The position numbers were made by a program, and so were the translations under genes. From Sipunculus nudus (Eukaryota > Annelida > Sipuncula > Golfingiida > Sipunculidae): a DNA stretch of 64,000 nucleotides. Numbering within the stretch: the stretch's first letter is position 1; each line of letters begins with the position of its first letter. Below the pieces are notes generated by a model that did not search any database, was not told where the DNA came from, and was given only the letters and a program-made list of their open reading frames with translations. The stretch spans positions 43,155,676-43,219,675 of the forward strand of contig CM049311.1 in NCBI GenBank assembly GCA_026874595.1, in the 5' to 3' direction. This document shows positions 23,580 to 33,640 of this stretch, piece after piece.

Positions 23580-23890
23580 GGCGGCAGTATGTGATAGTAA
23601 ATGTCGGCAGGGGCATTACACTTGACAGTTGGAGCCATGTTCTATGGGTGTGCGATGGCCCATGAAGAAGACTTCTATTGTGTTGTTATCGTCTTCCTTT
23701 GATTGCTGCTTCGTAAGCTTCACAGACCAGCGCCAACCCCCTGGTTGCCATGTGTCCTCAATGTAAACAACCTTTGCTGTTTTCCTTTCCCTAAGATATG
23801 TATGGTAGCCTGTTTACTTGTCCTTAGATTGTTTATTGTTGGTGTATTGAAGTAAAATAAAATGCCAGGTTTTCCTGCATATTGATTGTA
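23580..23890. other. Single-copy-looking spacer, no gene seen
   Basis: Between the last recognisable mosaic module and the 365-bp array. No open frame of interest. Confidence 0.35.
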
Positions 23891-23894
23891 AATT

Positions 23895-24830
23895 GAATAA
23901 AATCATACCAGAACCAACCAATGTTCTATGACCACTATTTCAGATTTGAGATCAGAACAATTGATTTCTGCATAAACCACTATGACCAGATTTGATAAAC
24001 TTTAAAGTGGTCTATATTTTTTTCTGAAGAAGTTGAGCTATATGCTTGGAGATGCCAGCCAGTGAGTGGGTGTGAATGGATTGCAATGAAACCCAAGCCA
24101 GGTGGTTGTGAAGAGTCTGGTGGAGATGAAGGGGGCCAAAACCTGTTTGACTGTGTATAAGCATAAACTGGCCTGAAATCAGGTTTCTGGGGGCATGAAA
24201 TTTTTGTTTGTGGGAACAGGGTAATATTTTCTTGTTTCCCTGTATATACACCCTAAACTGGGCCTAATGACACCAAAACCAGGTTTGTGGGACCATCAGT
24301 ACAGATTTGAGGGGAAAAAATGGATTTTATCTGTATATCACTATGTTCACTGTGTCCAGATTTGGAAATTCAAACTGGTCCTAATTTTTTTTTCTGATGG
24401 AGTTGAGCCAAATGCTTTGAGATACCAGCCAGTGGGTGTAAATGGATTGCAATGATACCAAACCAGGTGTGTGTGTTGAGTTTTGTGGAGATGAGGGGGG
24501 CCAGAACCTGTCTGACTGTGTATAAGCATAAACTGGCCTGAAATCAGGTTTCTTGGGGCATGAAATTTTTGTTTGTGTCAGCAGGGTTATATTATCTTGT
24601 TTCCCTGTATATACACCTTGAATTGGGCCTAATGACACCTAAACCATGTTTTAGGGACCATCATTACAGATTTGAGGTAAAAAAATGGATTTTCCCTGTA
24701 TATCACTATGTTCACTGTGTCCAGATTTGGAAATTCAAACTGGTCCTAATTTTTTTTCTGAGGGAGTTGAGCCAAATGCATGGTGATGCCAGCCAGTGGG
24801 TGTAAATGGATTGCAATGATACCCAAACCA
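23895..24830 (+). repeat. About 365-bp tandem repeat, 2.5 units
   Basis: The landmark GTTGAGC is at 24032, 24402 and 24766 (spacing 370 and 364). Shared landmarks are GCCAGCCAGTG, CTGACTGTGTATAAGCATAAACTGG, and TTCCCTGTATATACACC. It ends abruptly at 24828, where a 330-bp mosaic unit resumes, so this array was inserted into or joined to the mosaic. Confidence 0.85.
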
Positions 24831-25495
24831 TTAATTCGCCATACCTCCAAAACTATTAATCTAAATTACATAAATTATAACTCATTTTCTTCCTTTGAAT
24901 CTTCTCCATAACCTGATTAAGGCATCTGGTTTCAATCTTCTGTCACTTTGTCAGTGTGTCCATCTGTTTGACCGTTATCCTCAAAATCGCCTGCTTGCTG
25001 GTTCTTACGCCTTACATATAGCATTCTACAGGCCACGGCTTTGACGGAATCCTTTTAAAACTGGGACATCTCATGTCATACACTAATAATACGAAACGCA
25101 TTTGTCGTCTTCGGAATATGTCTGCTAGAGGGCGCTACAGTCGAGCCTCCCAAGTATATCATTAATTCGCCATACCTCCAAAACTATAAATCTAAATTAC
25201 ATAAATTATAACTCATTTTCTTCCTTTGAATCTTCTCAATCACTAGGTCATGTCATCTGGTGTCAATCTTGTCTCACAAATCACTATGTCCCTCTGTTCG
25301 TCTTTTGTTGTCAGTTTTGTCTGCTTGCCTGTTCTTTTGTCTCATATGTCATTCTACGGGCCACATATTCTCAGCAATGTCCCTGAGAGTCATTCCATTA
25401 ATAGAAAACCGACAATATGTTCTTTCTGTCCGTCTGTGTTTCACTTCCGATTTCCGGCAAGCGTTCGACCTATGGTCGTCTAGTTTGTTTATTTA
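24830..25495 (+). repeat. Second copy of the end of the mosaic
   Basis: Matches about 21250-21835, including GCTAGAGGGCGCTACAG and the terminal TTTCCGGCAAGCG..TCTAGTTTGTT. It closes the repeat block on the right. Confidence 0.8.
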
Positions 25496-25693
25496 TTTAC
25501 TTTTTTGGAGGTAGCCACCTCCAAAATGCAAACTTAACTACATATATGTACATTTGCAGATTTCTATTCCGGTTTCGGACTAGGTGACAGGGCAGTAATG
25601 CACGCTTCCTCTCGATCATTTTATGTCCTGGCGTTCACCAAGCCCCAATGACTACTGCACCTGAGGGTCCTTGGAGCGTAATCATCACCATTG

Positions 25694-25805
25694 CTGGGTC
25701 ATACCATCGAGGATCCCCTGAAAGGCGCACTCTTTTTGGAGTTAAGCACGGCCGTTAGGCACGACCTTCTCAGCACGCCTGGATGGAATCACCGTCCAGT
25801 GTGCA
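25694..25805 (+). pseudogene. Diverged 5S rRNA-like sequence
   Basis: The order of landmarks matches animal 5S rRNA: GTCATACCA near the 5' end, TGAAAGGCGC, GGAGTTAAGCA (internal promoter A-box region), AGCACGCCTGGATGG and ACCG (C-box region). The middle is altered, with some bases added between TTAAGCA and TGGATGG, and the 3' end is not clear. It may be an old 5S pseudogene or the head of a 5S-derived SINE. The flanks do not show another 5S copy. Confidence 0.6.
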
Positions 25806-28330
25806 TCAACCAGGGGAAGCAAATGCCATAATAATGTAAACCATCAGCTGTTACCAATGGTGAAAACTGCGCCCCCCCCCCCCCCGGCACTTTGAGTGCC
25901 AACACCTCTCATGTTATTTGATTTTGTTCCCATTTATTCCTGATTTTTTTGTTTGTTTTCATATTTCATTTTTCCCGAACGATAAAAATTATTGACGTTT
26001 GTGTGATTTGCTCCGTTAAGATAACATATAAATTGTGTATACTCATAGGAAGGGGGTCTTTCTTTAATTGCATTCTGCTTGGTGCAGGGCGCCCAGTCTG
26101 GGTTGGTGTCGGCTGTTAATCTTACATGTGCTCTGCCTAGACTGCAGAAGTCATTAAATTTGCATATCATAATACCTCAAAATATTTCTCTTTAAATTGC
26201 ATATTTAATACTTTCTCCCTATACAGGAGGCATTATTTATATCAAGGTTTTCATATCGTTTGCATTGAGAAACGTTTGGAAGAAAAAATTTGGGGCTTTT
26301 ATCATGCGATTATACTACCGTGTTATTACAAGTGTTTATATGCATGAAATGACAATTGATTTCAATGTAAATAATCCCCCGATATAACCAACGAATATAT
26401 TACCAACGTGTATAACAGGTATGTAATAGAGAGTTTTATCATGCAGTAGAGTATTTCTTAATTAAGGAGGGAACCTTCACCAGAGATCTTCCATTGTGAC
26501 TCGAATTCAAGAAGAGCGGCGCAGATTGCCCAATTAAATACTTGATGTCTTACACAGCATCATCGGCTTCCGTAGTTGCATGGTCAACGGTTTCACCAAT
26601 GAATTTATATAATAGGACTTAAGCAGAAAAAATAAGTAATTTCGATGTTCCCACTGACTGTCTTTCAGGCATTGCTATGCCTTATAGGATTTAAATATAA
26701 TACATAATTTCAACCATGTTCAAGATCAATCCATTTTGACTTTACCTGCATACACATATATGGTCACGTGTAACAGTTATCCTTATATTACATATTCCAC
26801 TGCCCATCTCAATATTATTCGAATTCGTTCTAAGCGTATCTTATAACCAGCTGCTGTGGCATTCTGGTTTTCTAAGCACGCGATTCTTCTTGTCGATGCA
26901 GACCCGAATGTTATTCCTGATATTATCATACGTGGTTATAGTATCTAAATCTTGAGGTGCTTGGTCCCGATTATCCGACATTAACCTACGGGGTTCTTAA
27001 AGATACATGTATTTGAATTCGCCAGATGCCATTTACATGTACACACTTAACATTGTTTACGGACCGAATCGGTATAACCCTGTGCACTTGCAGATGTGTT
27101 GTCTTCTTTTTTCATGGCGGCATATTTTTTTGTTAAACTATTCCCATCATTTTGTGACAGTTAAAATAATAGCTGACCTATTCCCGCCTATATTCAGCTA
27201 AACTCAAAAGATATTCAGACAAAGGTTTTTTATGCTCATCGAAGTGTACCAGGCGTCTTGAATAGTTAACAGGTAATAGGTTATTCCTTAAACAGGATCA
27301 ACAAGGCTGTTTTAATCTATTTTTTACTAACCACACAAATTGATTTCTAAATGTTTGTTTCGCATTAATACTGTTGACGATTAATACTGAGCAAATAAAT
27401 CAGCAGGGAATCAGTAATAATATGTGAAATATGTGCCACGTACATCAATTTCATGTTTTAAATGAGCCAAATCACCTATATAACCTAAAGGTAATCCCTT
27501 GGAGATTTTATTCAAAATAGACCAGAAAACGCTGATATCACGCACACAGACTGCTTGTTTTGTTAATATCAACGTGTTTATGATATGTGAGGGCCCACCA
27601 AATTAAACAAATTCAACAATGGCATCGGACAGCACGTCGGATAGGCGAGAGTTTTGCAAATGGCGTTTTGCAACAAATAGCCTTTTGTGCCTCAGCAAAT
27701 ACACCACATTTTTGTCAACATTGCTGTGTTAACAAACATGTTGTTGATCAACAAGTTCATACATTCTTCACGGAGGTATTATAAGAACTTCCCAAAACCA
27801 GAATTAACAGATCATTAATATATATACAGAGAAGCCAGAAATGACAGTATCTTAGTGTAATGTATTTTAATATCGTCCCTATGATATATTATTCTGCCAA
27901 GACAATTGTTAATAGTGTTGACTATTTGAAAACCATATTACATTATATTTGACAGCGTAGTACCCAAGATGTCTTATGTTATTCTTAAGATCAAAGGTTG
28001 GTAAATAAGTTTGACCTTGACCTTGAATACCCTCTCTGACCTTTGGACAGCTCCTGGAGTAGTTGGTATTAGCAGTACACATTCAAAATCTTATAAATCA
28101 ATCTAATATTATTCCTTTTGATGCGATAGTTACAATATCAAAGCAATATCTAGCCTTTTTAATTATGATGGCGGCCATCTTGGATTTTTTGGGGGGGTCA
28201 GGGGGTCGATAAAATTTGTACCTAACATTTTCCATCAGTTTACACCTAAATGAAGTGAAAACAAGTGCTATCTCAATTTGGGCATTCAATTCCTACGGGT
28301 TTGGGATTTTGCTACATATGCGACTACACT
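25806..28330. other. No gene seen; unique-looking AT-rich DNA
   Basis: A 14-base poly(C) lies at 25872-25885. No protein frame over 90 codons here resembles a known family. A GCGGCCATCTTGGATTTTTTGGGGGGG segment near 28170 is common in dispersed repeats but could not be delimited. Confidence 0.4.
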
Positions 28331-28337
28331 ATTAGGA

Positions 28338-28484
28338 CTTGTCGGATTTTTCTATGCTACATCGGCATAATTTGCAAAATCAGCAAGTTTAATGAAACCA
28401 TATATGTCATTTATAAAAATGTTAAATAGGGCTGGCCCCAGAACCGAGCCCTGAGGAACGCCCTTCCTAATATCAAGTGTTACA
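28338..28484 (-). pseudogene. LINE reverse-transcriptase fragment
   Basis: On the minus strand about 48 codons read RKGVPQGSVLGPALFNIF, then INDI, then NYADV. These are the GVPQGSVLGP and YADD blocks of non-LTR reverse transcriptases (CR1/Jockey type), with the second active-site aspartate changed to valine. It is cut on both sides. It could be the downstream part of the LINE at 31440-32159, separated from it by later insertions, but the two pieces share the GVP block, so a separate copy is as likely. Confidence 0.8.
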
Positions 28485-28654
28485 CGAATGCCCTAGCTAC
28501 CCCTAGCTGGTATTACCGGGGAACACCCTATGACGTCATGGCTACCAGGGGAGATTCCCTTAGTGTAAATGCCACCAGATGCAAATCTCTGGGGTTGACC
28601 AATGACCACAGAGCTGGCGACGCAGGGCTAGCTGGAATGACTGATACATGAGCC

Positions 28655-29527
28655 GGCGGACGTTCGTTTCGGACACGGACGTTCGATCCGGACTAGGACA
28701 TTCCGGACTAGGACATTTCGGACAGGCAAGGGAGGACGTTTCGGACAGATCAATATTATTACCAGAAAATGACCTTTTGTTTTTATAAGTTTTAGTGTAA
28801 CAATGAACTCATATGTTTAATGATATAACATTCATTTGCCTCCAAAATATAGGGATTAATTGGGGGCTCATTTTGTGGTATTTGTAAGCAAAAAGATACA
28901 GTATTTTTCCTGGCAGTTTTTGTAAGGAAGCAAACTGTGAAACAGAATAGAATGAACCAGTGACAAGAGAACATTTTGTTTAATAAAACTATGAAAACTA
29001 CAAAAATATGATAATCATCATTCTGTGAAATGGTAAATTCTCTTATGGTGTTATTCATGGATACTTATTTAACAATTTCACAAATACAGTATCCATATTC
29101 CACTTCCTAAAATTATATATTAATTTATAATATATAAAAAAATGATTGATCCATTATCCACACCTTTTTAATTTCACGTAAGCACATTCCAAATTTCTAC
29201 AACTTAAAACCATATTTGAATATAATAGATAAAACCTGTAATAATGTTGCACAAATAATGTATATTTTTGCTTACAAATACCACAAAATAAATCCCAAAT
29301 AAATCTCCATATTATGGAGACAAATGAATATTATAAATATCATTAAATATATGAGTACATTGTTGCACTAAAAATTATAATAATGAAAGGTCATTTTCTT
29401 GTAATAATATTGATCTGACTGAAACGTCCTCCCTTGCAAAACGGCCTGTCCGAAACGTCCTAGTCCGCAATGTCCTAGTCCGGAATGTCCTAGTCCGGAA
29501 CGTCCGTGTCCGAAACGTCCTACCTTC
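28655..29527. mobile_element. Long-terminal-inverted-repeat DNA element (MULE-like, non-autonomous)
   Basis: The arms (about 28655-28905 and 29265-29527) are complementary for about 250-265 bp with modest divergence and some gaps. The outer part is built of GGACTAGGACATT(C/T)CGGAC units. A 9-bp direct repeat ACATGAGCC (28646-28654 and 29528-29536) flanks the structure exactly. Long inverted repeats with a 9-bp duplication are typical of Mutator-like elements. The middle (28906-29264) is AT-rich and has no transposase. Confidence 0.85.
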
Positions 29528-29759
29528 ACATGAGCCATGTACCAGCCTAGCCCTCTCTCTTACCTGGGAGTCGGAACACTTTAGACGTGCGGTGTCTGTC
29601 CCACCGGGCTCGGAGCCTCTCCGGTCCTTCTTAGCTTCTGCCTTGCAGAAGCTGAGAATATAGGGACCAGGGAAACCTGGACAGCCAGATTAGGTTCGTA
29701 CATATAGATACTATTAGACATAAATATATCTATATCTATATATATATAGTCAATGAACA

Positions 29760-29880
29760 CAAAAAGGAGAGACATCAACGCCAACATTTCAAATAATCAT
29801 ATTATTTGGATAACATGTACAGATTGTTGCTAAATTTTCATCTACCCCTGTAGCCTTCGTCAGAGCGAGTGACTAACTGT
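29760..29880 (-). ncRNA. Candidate hammerhead ribozyme in the Penelope-like element
   Basis: On the minus strand CTGACGA (29857-29863) is followed by a short hairpin (CTAC-AGGG-GTAG) and then GAAA (29836-29839). These are the two conserved core blocks of hammerhead ribozymes, in the right order and spacing. A perfect hairpin CAAATAAT-ATG-ATTATTTG follows, then a second GAAATGTTGGCG. Penelope-like elements are known to carry hammerheads in their terminal repeats. I could not assign stems I and III or the cleavage site, so this is tentative. Confidence 0.4.
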
Positions 29881-30027
29881 AAACAAAGCTGATAGTGTGA
29901 CCCTTCGCTAGGTCAATGGGGCTGGCTTGCCAGCTAAACTCATTAATCAATCTGATGTCTTGTCAGGACTGGCCTGTGTATGTCCACATGAAAACAGGGC
30001 TGCTGGGGTGTCAAAGACAGGGAGGGG

Positions 30028-31227
30028 TTAGTCTCGAGGGGAAAAGTATGTGCTGAGTGCCGGGTATTTACAGAGAAAAGCCAAGTCTTTGTTTAATCCT
30101 TTTATGTGCGTACGTAGTGTATGAATGTGCCTTTGTTCTGATGTGAATCTGTCTTTGCTGGAGGGAAAGTTGCCTTTAAGGATGGTGCATGTTAAATCTC
30201 GAAGAGAATGGTCGGATTTGTTGAAATGTGCGGCCACGGGGAATCCGGGAGTGTAATCGCGGATGGTTTTTTTGTGGTTGTTCATTCTGAGCCTGAATTT
30301 GGTGCCGGTTTCTCCTATATAATTTCCCTCCCCATTGGGGCATTTTTTACAAGTAATGAAGTAAATGACATTTGAGGAATTGCAAGAAAAAGGGCCTGGC
30401 CTGAGGGTTATGTTAGATCCTGGGGACTGAAATGTGGGTTTGGTGTTTAAAATATCGCAAATCTCACAGCGGCGGTCACCGCATTTGACATTCCCTGACG
30501 GGCTGTTCTGTTTGTGTAGTTTCGAGTGGACAAGCATGCGTTTGAGGTTGGGAGGTTGTCTGTAAGCGGCAACGGGAGGCGTGGAGAAAAGAGAATTTGT
30601 AGCGGGATTTGAATTAAAGTTATTCCAGCATTTTTGTATATTTTTGTTGATAGAGATGATGGCCGGGTGAAATTCCTGGATCATGGGGATGCGTGAATTT
30701 ATGTCTTTTTCTTTGTACCTGAGGAGGCTGTTTTGTTTAATATTACAAACTTTTTCAAAATTTTGTAGGATTAACTTGAAAGGGTACCCTTTAATTAGGA
30801 AATGTTTGGCTAATTCAAGTGCTTTGCATTTAAAATCTGAATCATTTGAGCATATGCGTCTGTAGCGCAGCATCTGTGCAAATACAATCCCTCGTTTGAG
30901 ATGTTGTGGGTGGAAGCTACTGTAGTGGAGATAGCTGTGACGGTCAGTTGGTTTATGATAAATGCTGGTAGTCAAATGTCCTTCAGTGATGGCAACTGAC
31001 ACATCAAGGAATGGGATTTGTGTGGGTGAGGAGTCGATTGTGAATCTGATATGAGGGTTGACATTATTCGCTTGTGCAAAAAAATGTTCTAGAGATTCTG
31101 GACCGTGTTGCCATACAATAAATATGTCATCAATGTAACGCATATACGCTAAAGGCTTTGATAGGCTGTCGGACAGCAGTTTCCGTTCGAAATCCCACAT
31201 AAATATATTGGCATAAGCGGGCGCCAT
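30028..31227 (-). CDS. Penelope-like RT / GIY-YIG endonuclease, N-terminally truncated
   Basis: An uninterrupted frame of 399 codons. It opens inside reverse transcriptase at PAYANIFM, followed by the active site YIDDIF about 30 residues in, then IPFLDV and YHKPTDRHSYLHY, all characteristic of Penelope RTs. After a linker with a cysteine cluster (CGDRRCEIC) comes the C-terminal endonuclease: VIYFITCKKC, then NYIGET, an Arg-rich helix with RLRMNNHKK, and HFN...H. The family uses the nuclease to nick target DNA and the RT to copy its RNA into the nick. The N-terminal half of RT (fingers and upstream motifs) is missing, so this copy is not autonomous. No stop or frameshift was seen in the part that remains, which suggests a fairly young insertion. 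Confidence 0.92.
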   Translation of the reverse strand: MAPAYANIFMWDFERKLLSDSLSKPLAYMRYIDDIFIVWQHGPESLEHFFAQANNVNPHIRFTIDSSPTQIPFLDVSVAITEGHLTTSIYHKPTDRHSYLHYSSFHPQHLKRGIVFAQMLRYRRICSNDSDFKCKALELAKHFLIKGYPFKLILQNFEKVCNIKQNSLLRYKEKDINSRIPMIQEFHPAIISINKNIQKCWNNFNSNPATNSLFSTPPVAAYRQPPNLKRMLVHSKLHKQNSPSGNVKCGDRRCEICDILNTKPTFQSPGSNITLRPGPFSCNSSNVIYFITCKKCPNGEGNYIGETGTKFRLRMNNHKKTIRDYTPGFPVAAHFNKSDHSLRDLTCTILKGNFPSSKDRFTSEQRHIHTLRTHIKGLNKDLAFLCKYPALSTYFSPRD

Positions 31228-31439
31228 TATACTTTATACATATATATATATATATATACTTTAGGTTATCTCAGGCGGTGCATGTATCTTCGTGTAGTTC
31301 TGTCTGTATAAATTCCTGTGGCCACTAAAGGCACTAATAGTCTTTATAATTGTCTCAGTTCGGTGATCAGTGCATGCACGGAAGCGATCCTTAAATATAT
31401 CCGCCACGCTACTCATTTAAATATAGCGCGATTAATTTT

Positions 31440-32159
31440 ATACGGAACCCCCTTATTTTGTAACACAAGCCAAACACTATATGTGTTAGAAAGTCTGACG
31501 CATTGTTTCCGTTCTGTAAGATAGCTAGTAAGAAGCTGTACAGCACTGTAGTGCATACCATATGCATTTATAGTTTTCCAATGAGGAGTGAAAAAGGCAT
31601 ACAGTCAAACGTCTTTGACAAATCCATCAGTACAGTACCGATGTAACTGCCTCTGCATGTCAAGTGCCTGTCGCCACTCCTCCGTCAGTCGCAGGAGGAC
31701 AGACTGACAACCATGTTTCTTTCTGAATGCTGAAATAAATGGGTGGAATATTTTGGAACGTTTCTAGCTGATTTGCTATCAGATTTTCAAAAACCTTTGA
31801 GATAGAAGTCAAGATATTGACCGGACGGTAGTTTTTCTTTATAAGAGGATTATCCTTTTTAAAAACCGGTATGAAATTTGCATATTTCATCAAATGAAGA
31901 TCGACTTTGCTTCTCATGCAGTTATTAAACAAAATAGTAGGTCCAATATGCAGAATAGGATTGGCAATCTTAATTTAAGAACCTTAGCAGATAGGCCATC
32001 ATAGCCAGTGGCCTTCTTAGAACCTAGATGGTTAATAGTTCCAAACATGTCATTATATAGAGGACTTCCGGTCACATGATCAAGGGGTGAGGACACGTTT
32101 TTTCCAAGGTCCCGGAACACGTAAATTTTCAGACAGTACATTGTCCAAATATTAATCAA
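31440..32159 (-). pseudogene. LINE (CR1-like) reverse-transcriptase fragment
   Basis: Reading from 32159 downwards, the minus strand encodes GSKKATGYDGLSAKVLK, then after a frameshift near 31920 FIPVFKKDNPLIKKNYRPV and ISKVFENLI. Further frameshifts lead to GCQSVLLRLTEEWRQALD, FDCMPFSLLIGKL, YLTERKQCVRLSN and LQNKGVP. These are successive blocks of a non-LTR reverse transcriptase from the fingers up to the palm. The fragment stops before the QGSVLGP block. N-terminal endonuclease is absent because the copy is truncated next to the ORF1 described below. Confidence 0.85.
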
Positions 32160-32391
32160 AGTAAGATGATATGTCTCCTCGAGGAAAAGGCAAACAAAAG
32201 ACGGGCAGCATAAGCGGAGATATGGATAAATTTCTGCAAAAAGACGCTCCAGACGAACTGTCCGAGTTGGAGATTACGAGAGCCAGTGCATGCAACGTGA
32301 AGGACACCCTAATAACAAATGACCAGTTGCAGAAAACCTTGGCGGACCTTTTGAAGGACAACGATGCAAGAATCAGTGAACAGATAAGTGC

Positions 32392-32552
32392 CAGGGGCAC
32401 TATATATATATATATATATATATAGCGCAACTGAAAAAAATGTACTGAAAATACTCTCTGATAACAATGATAACAATGTTTCCACCCTTCGGGGGGGGGG
32501 GGGGGTGGGATGTGCTTCAGCCCCAAAAGCTCCCCCTCTGGATCCGCCACTG
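32392..32552. mobile_element. hAT-like miniature element in ORF1 (161 bp)
   Basis: It is flanked by AGTGC (32387-32391 and 32553-32557). Ends are CAGGGGCAC and CCGCCACTG; the right end read inward is CAGTGGCGGATCCAG, a very common hAT terminus. It contains a TA run (32401-32424) and a 15-base poly(G) (32491-32505). Its removal joins the ORF1 codons for EQIS and ALHTDITK without a shift. A related fragment occurs at 60826-60895. Confidence 0.82.
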
Positions 32553-32626
32553 AGTGCCTTACATACTGATATCACCAAACAGTTAATGGCATTAACAGCA
32601 GACCAGAAAAATATTAAAGAAAATAG

Positions 32627-33116
32627 CGCCATTTACACACGTTTTTCTGGAGCGCTCTACATCGTTTAACGCGCACCAAGTCCCCCAAACGCGCCAGATT
32701 TCGAGGATTTTCGGTCTGGAACGCGCTACATTTTGACCACCGGTTTGAGTCGGTACCAGATTCTAGCGCGCGCCAGACTCAGTCTGGCGCGGCCTACATT
32801 TGTGCTTCGCACGTGTGTAAACAGAAGTGGAGCGCTATTTTTATAGCGCGCTCCAGCAAGACTAGGCTGTCATGTGACTGGGATTAATCCATGCGAGCAA
32901 GGGGGAATCCAATCTAGACCGGCGCTAGATTGCAGTATTTATCTGCGTGTAAACGCAATGCAGATTCTAGGCCGGGCCAAGCGCAATGCGGTCTAACTTG
33001 ACAGGGTAGCGCGCTCTACATGGACACTTGTTCCGGCACAGTGTGAACGCAAGTTAAAATGTATCCCGCTCCACATTTTTCTGGACCGGTCTAGCGCGCC
33101 ACACTTTTCCAGTGTA
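32627..33116. mobile_element. GCGC-rich miniature element in ORF1 (about 490 bp)
   Basis: Flanked by AAAATAG at 32620-32626 and 33117-33123. Its removal joins IKEN to RLKELELDR in frame. Both ends carry a TTTACAC or GTGTAAA sequence next to a GGCGCGCTAGAC or GGAGCGCTCTAC motif, in opposite orientation. Inside, variants of a GGAGCGCGCTACAT motif recur at about 32651, 32718, 32786 and 33006, and a GGAGCGCTATTTTTATAGCGCGCTCC-type hairpin lies near 32829-32855. No protein. I cannot assign its superfamily. Confidence 0.7.
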
Positions 33117-33640
33117 AAAATAGACTGAAAGAACTGGAATTAGACAGAATTTAGAAAACTTATTGCAGAGGAGACAAATAAACAGGAGAGATATACTCCA
33201 GGGAATTGAATATTAGAATTATTGGGGTGAAAGATATAGGAACGGCGGAGAACTGTTTAAATCATGCTGCTAGAATAATTAAATCAAATAAAATTCTCGG
33301 AGACATAGTGGAAGGAGAAATTCGCAGTAAAATAGAAAAAGCACACAGAACCGGTAGAAAAGGAGAAAGACCCAGACATATAGGCCTACTACGGTTTCAC
33401 AGCAGACCGGTGAGAAACGAAATCCTGAAACAAGCCAAAAAGAAAATGAAAGACGGGTACATGCATTTCGCAGAAGACCTTACAGCCACAGACTACAACA
33501 CAAAGCAGAGGGCCATACCACAAATGAATGCGGCATATAACGCCGGAGCACGCGTGAGGTTTTGGCGGGTACAACTGTTTATCAACGGTGAACGGGTGCC
33601 GAAACAAGACCAGCAAGCAACAAACCCTCTAGGCAACTAA

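Larger units (their letters stand above)
14965..25495. repeat. Large mosaic of related tandem and dispersed repeats
   Basis: This block of about 10.5 kb is made of shuffled modules. Recurrent signs are a short hairpin CTTGCCG...CGGCAAG (14969, 17640, 19847, 21839, and damaged at 15041, 16315, 17589), stretches of GTCTGTTTGTCTG, ACAATTTTGCCACAATCACCTT, chains of AGGTCA-like hexamers, CCGC(C/T)AGGGGGCG, and TCTCGTCAAACGAGA. The mirror-type end GATTTCCGGCAAGCG..TCTAG occurs at 21797-21832 and closes the block at 25450-25485. There is no protein frame beyond about 190 codons, and the frames present are not similar to known proteins. It is best seen as a composite non-autonomous repeat family that has grown by local duplication. 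Confidence 0.75.
29751..31233 (-). mobile_element. Penelope-like retroelement, 5'-truncated
   Basis: Minus-strand element with a reverse transcriptase and a GIY-YIG endonuclease in one frame. It ends at its 3' side beside a TA-rich repeat (29727-29750) and begins at its truncated 5' side beside another (TA)n (31241-31258). About 275 bp of non-coding sequence follows the stop codon, including a hammerhead-like core. Penelope elements are often 5'-truncated. Confidence 0.88.
32171..33640 (+). pseudogene. L1-type ORF1 protein, interrupted by two small DNA elements
   Basis: Start MSPRGKGKQKT at 32171, followed by an acidic and helical N-terminus. The frame is interrupted at 32391 and at 32626 by insertions that can be removed using their flanking duplications, which restores a continuous coiled-coil-like stretch. 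A decayed section follows with frameshifts (33124-33205). From 33206 the frame reads NIRIIGVKD, EKAHRTGRKGERPRHI and an E-D-L-T segment to a TAA at 33640. These are the RNA-recognition-like and C-terminal blocks of L1-type ORF1p (Transposase_22 family), an RNA-binding chaperone of LINE particles. ORF2 does not follow directly. Confidence 0.85.

Noticed and set aside
27587-27784. Small frame of 65 codons as a host gene
   Set aside because: No domain, no coding signal beyond length, and no splice or promoter evidence.
33206-33640. A host single-copy gene
   Set aside because: Its motifs (RIIGV, EKAHRTG, an EDL block) match L1-type ORF1 proteins, and ORF1 sequence lies upstream.
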